NCBI GenBank assembly: GCA_002418265.1 | Contig: DIDS01000011.1 | Location: forward strand, 1-64,000 | DNA from: Acidimicrobiia bacterium UBA5794 | GTDB lineage: Bacteria; Actinomycetota; Acidimicrobiia; Spongiisociales; UBA5794 | DNA: 64,000 bases | Direction of reading: 5' to 3' | Part shown: positions 62,736 to 64,000 of the stretch, piece after piece | Position numbering within the stretch: the stretch's first letter is position 1 | Layout: the number at the start of each line of letters is the position of its first letter | Made by a program: the position numbers and the translations under genes | The notes under the pieces: model-generated | The model's input: only the letters and a program-made list of their open reading frames with translations | Told to the model about the DNA's origin: nothing | The model's database searches: none

Positions 62736-63725
62736 CTACGTCGAATCCGTCCCCCCTGAAGGGGGGACGCGACTTTGTTCGTAGAGGCCGGCGACGGCGT
62801 TTGCCACGATTCGGCCAGCTCGCCGGTTCATCGATCGCAGAGCGACCACGACCGCCGGTGCCCTCGTCTCCTTGAGAATCGGCATGGCCCGGCCGTATGC
62901 TCTGACTCCCAGCCGGTCTCCGATGTGCTCGGCGATCGCCATTCCTGCCTCCGAGTGGCTGTGTTCAGAGCTGAAGTAGTAGATGCCTTCGTCAATCTTG
63001 TTGGGAACAAGGAAGCCGACGACGAGATTCACATTCGATTTGTTCGCCTTCTGTGAACGGCGTCGCGGCGGAGGGATCGTATCAATTGAGCGACTCAGAA
63101 GCGGAATGCCTCCCAGAATCTGGATGGCGAGCGTTGCTTCCATGGCCGCGGTCCACGTCGCTTCTGCTTCCTTCGGCGAGCGACACTCCGGGTCAATGTA
63201 GATGAGTTGCCCGGCGATGGTCGGTGGAAGGGTGTCAAGCCACTGGCGTTCGCGTACGGCCTCGCGACCCTCTTTCTGCGTTGCAAGATCGACCAGTTTC
63301 AACTCCTCGGCAACAGCGACGCCGGCTATGCCGTCCTCAGCCATCTGGCGATTGTGTTGGAAGTCGAGGAGTCCACTGAGCGTGTCGGGACCGAAGATGC
63401 CGTCCACCTTTCCCGTTTCGAACCCAAGCGAGTTGAGTCGTGCTTGAAGTTCGGCCACGTCATCCCCGCGCATCATCGGGATCCGGTGGTAGAGCATTCG
63501 GTCGCCGAGCCGATAGCCGGCCTCAACGAGGGAACGCCATGTTTCGGGACCTACGATGCCGTCAGACGGAAGACCACGAGATGCCTGGAACTCGGCGACG
63601 GCCTGATGGGTTCCGGCACCAAATATGCCGTGAGTATCGTCGCCATACGTGAACCCGAGCGCGCTCAGGCGATCCTGAACGTCAATGACAGGTGCACCGC
63701 GGTCGCCTTTGTGGTAGAGCCTCAC
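62736..63725 (-). CDS. cwlM: CwlM-like protein: two peptidoglycan-binding domains and a degenerate amidase_3 domain
   Basis: The protein has 329 aa. PG_binding_1 repeats are at about 1-70 and 78-145 (GIFGAGTHQAVAEFQ, GIFGPDTLSGLLDFQ). The last 155 residues follow the amidase_3 fold, but the zinc and catalytic residues are gone: DPGHGG is IDPECRS, the S-x-H-x-N strand is VVGFLVPN, and the final VLVE is VVVALRS. Synteny (trxA-cwlM-parB-parA) matches Mycobacterium CwlM, a regulator of MurA. No signal peptide, so cytoplasmic. Start GTG. Its C-terminal codons lie in the 62.7-kb repeat. Confidence 0.85.
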   Translation of the reverse strand: MRLYHKGDRGAPVIDVQDRLSALGFTYGDDTHGIFGAGTHQAVAEFQASRGLPSDGIVGPETWRSLVEAGYRLGDRMLYHRIPMMRGDDVAELQARLNSLGFETGKVDGIFGPDTLSGLLDFQHNRQMAEDGIAGVAVAEELKLVDLATQKEGREAVRERQWLDTLPPTIAGQLIYIDPECRSPKEAEATWTAAMEATLAIQILGGIPLLSRSIDTIPPPRRRSQKANKSNVNLVVGFLVPNKIDEGIYYFSSEHSHSEAGMAIAEHIGDRLGVRAYGRAMPILKETRAPAVVVALRSMNRRAGRIVANAVAGLYEQSRVPPSGGTDST

Positions 63726-63760
63726 AGCGCAATCGTTGCAGAAACGGCGCTATAGGTCTG

Positions 63761-64000
63761 TCACTTGTTGGTGAACTCGGAGAGTTCCGATACAAGCTGT
63801 GCCTTCGAGCGAGCACCGATGAGCCGCCGCTTTTCCTCTCCATTTTGGAACACGATCATCGTTGGGATGCTCATGACAGAGTGGGCAGACGCGATCGCAG
63901 GGTTCTCGTCGATGTTCAGTTTGGCCACATTGAGCTTGCCCTCGTTCTCGGCGGCGAGCTCCTCAAGGGGTCCATTCATCATCTTGCATGGACCACACCA
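63761..64000 (-). CDS. trxA: Thioredoxin, 5' end outside window
   Basis: Partial: 79 residues at the C-terminal side. The first visible residues are the active site WCGPCK, followed by LNVAKLNIDENPAIA, the cis-Pro loop MSIPTMIVF and a C-terminal helix KAQLVSELSEF. It reduces protein disulfides. The start lies beyond 64000. The stop is 35 bases before cwlM, in the order known from Mycobacterium. Confidence 0.93.
   Translation of the reverse strand, partial: WCGPCKMMNGPLEELAAENEGKLNVAKLNIDENPAIASAHSVMSIPTMIVFQNGEEKRRLIGARSKAQLVSELSEFTNK

Noticed and set aside
1..64000. tRNA, rRNA or tmRNA genes
   Set aside because: I looked for GTTCRANNC T-loops in cloverleaf context and found none convincing in intergenic sequence.

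Overview
The window is a chromosomal segment around the replication origin of an actinobacterium. It carries dnaA-dnaN-recF-dciA-gyrB-gyrA with a DUF3566 gene next to gyrA, and rpmH-rnpA-yidD-yidC-jag-rsmG-parA-parB-cwlM-trxA on the other side of dnaA, as in Mycobacterium. The bc1 complex is actinobacterial in type: di-haem QcrC, a three-helix Rieske QcrA, and a PDWY motif in QcrB. GC looks mid to high 50s and many genes start with GTG. An Acidimicrobiia-like lineage is plausible, but this is inference. No rRNA, tRNA, CRISPR, transposase or prophage gene was seen.

Layout. 0.1-3.3 kb: beta-phosphoglucomutase and a GH65 disaccharide phosphorylase. 3.5-6.4 kb: DUF488, a cupin, a TusA/CopD-like pair and a cysteine-less peroxiredoxin-like protein. 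6.6-14.9 kb: ion transport (KtrB/KtrA plus an unknown membrane sensor, CorA, ClC) around a fused alpha/beta E1 dehydrogenase. 14.9-22.7 kb (minus strand): one tightly overlapping respiratory operon, ctaC-ctaD-ctaE-orf-ctaG-qcrC-qcrA-qcrB. 23.2-31.1 kb: a lone NuoF-like protein, then sugar phosphate genes (gnd, zwf, pgi, HAD-type phosphomannomutase, cupin) and a Cof-type HAD. 31.2-35.0 kb: an FtsX/MacB-type ABC transporter divergent from a NarL-type two-component system. 35.0-45.9 kb: two GH130 phosphorylases, a GT4, a predicted alpha/alpha-barrel protein, a Rieske-FAD reductase, transaldolase, and a ribokinase coupled to a queuosine-salvage-like nucleosidase. 45.9-47.6 kb: a DHA2 MFS exporter. 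47.7-64.0 kb: replication, gyrase, origin and partition region, with oriC in the dnaA-dnaN gap and two parS sites before rsmG.

The carbon genes form a coherent set. Phosphorylases (GH65, GH130) would yield sugar 1-phosphates; beta-PGM, phosphomannomutase and Pgi would bring them to glucose 6-phosphate or fructose 6-phosphate; zwf, gnd, tal and rbsK run the pentose phosphate branch.

The most unusual non-coding structure is a dispersed set of period-7 tandem arrays in intergenic gaps, several lying beside GC-rich hairpin modules that recur in both orientations. Other points for follow-up are the queuosine nucleosidase-ribokinase coupling, a possible pseudoknotted leader before corA, a diverged quinolone pocket in GyrA, an amidase-dead CwlM, and an oriC with phased TAG trinucleotides beside DnaA boxes.
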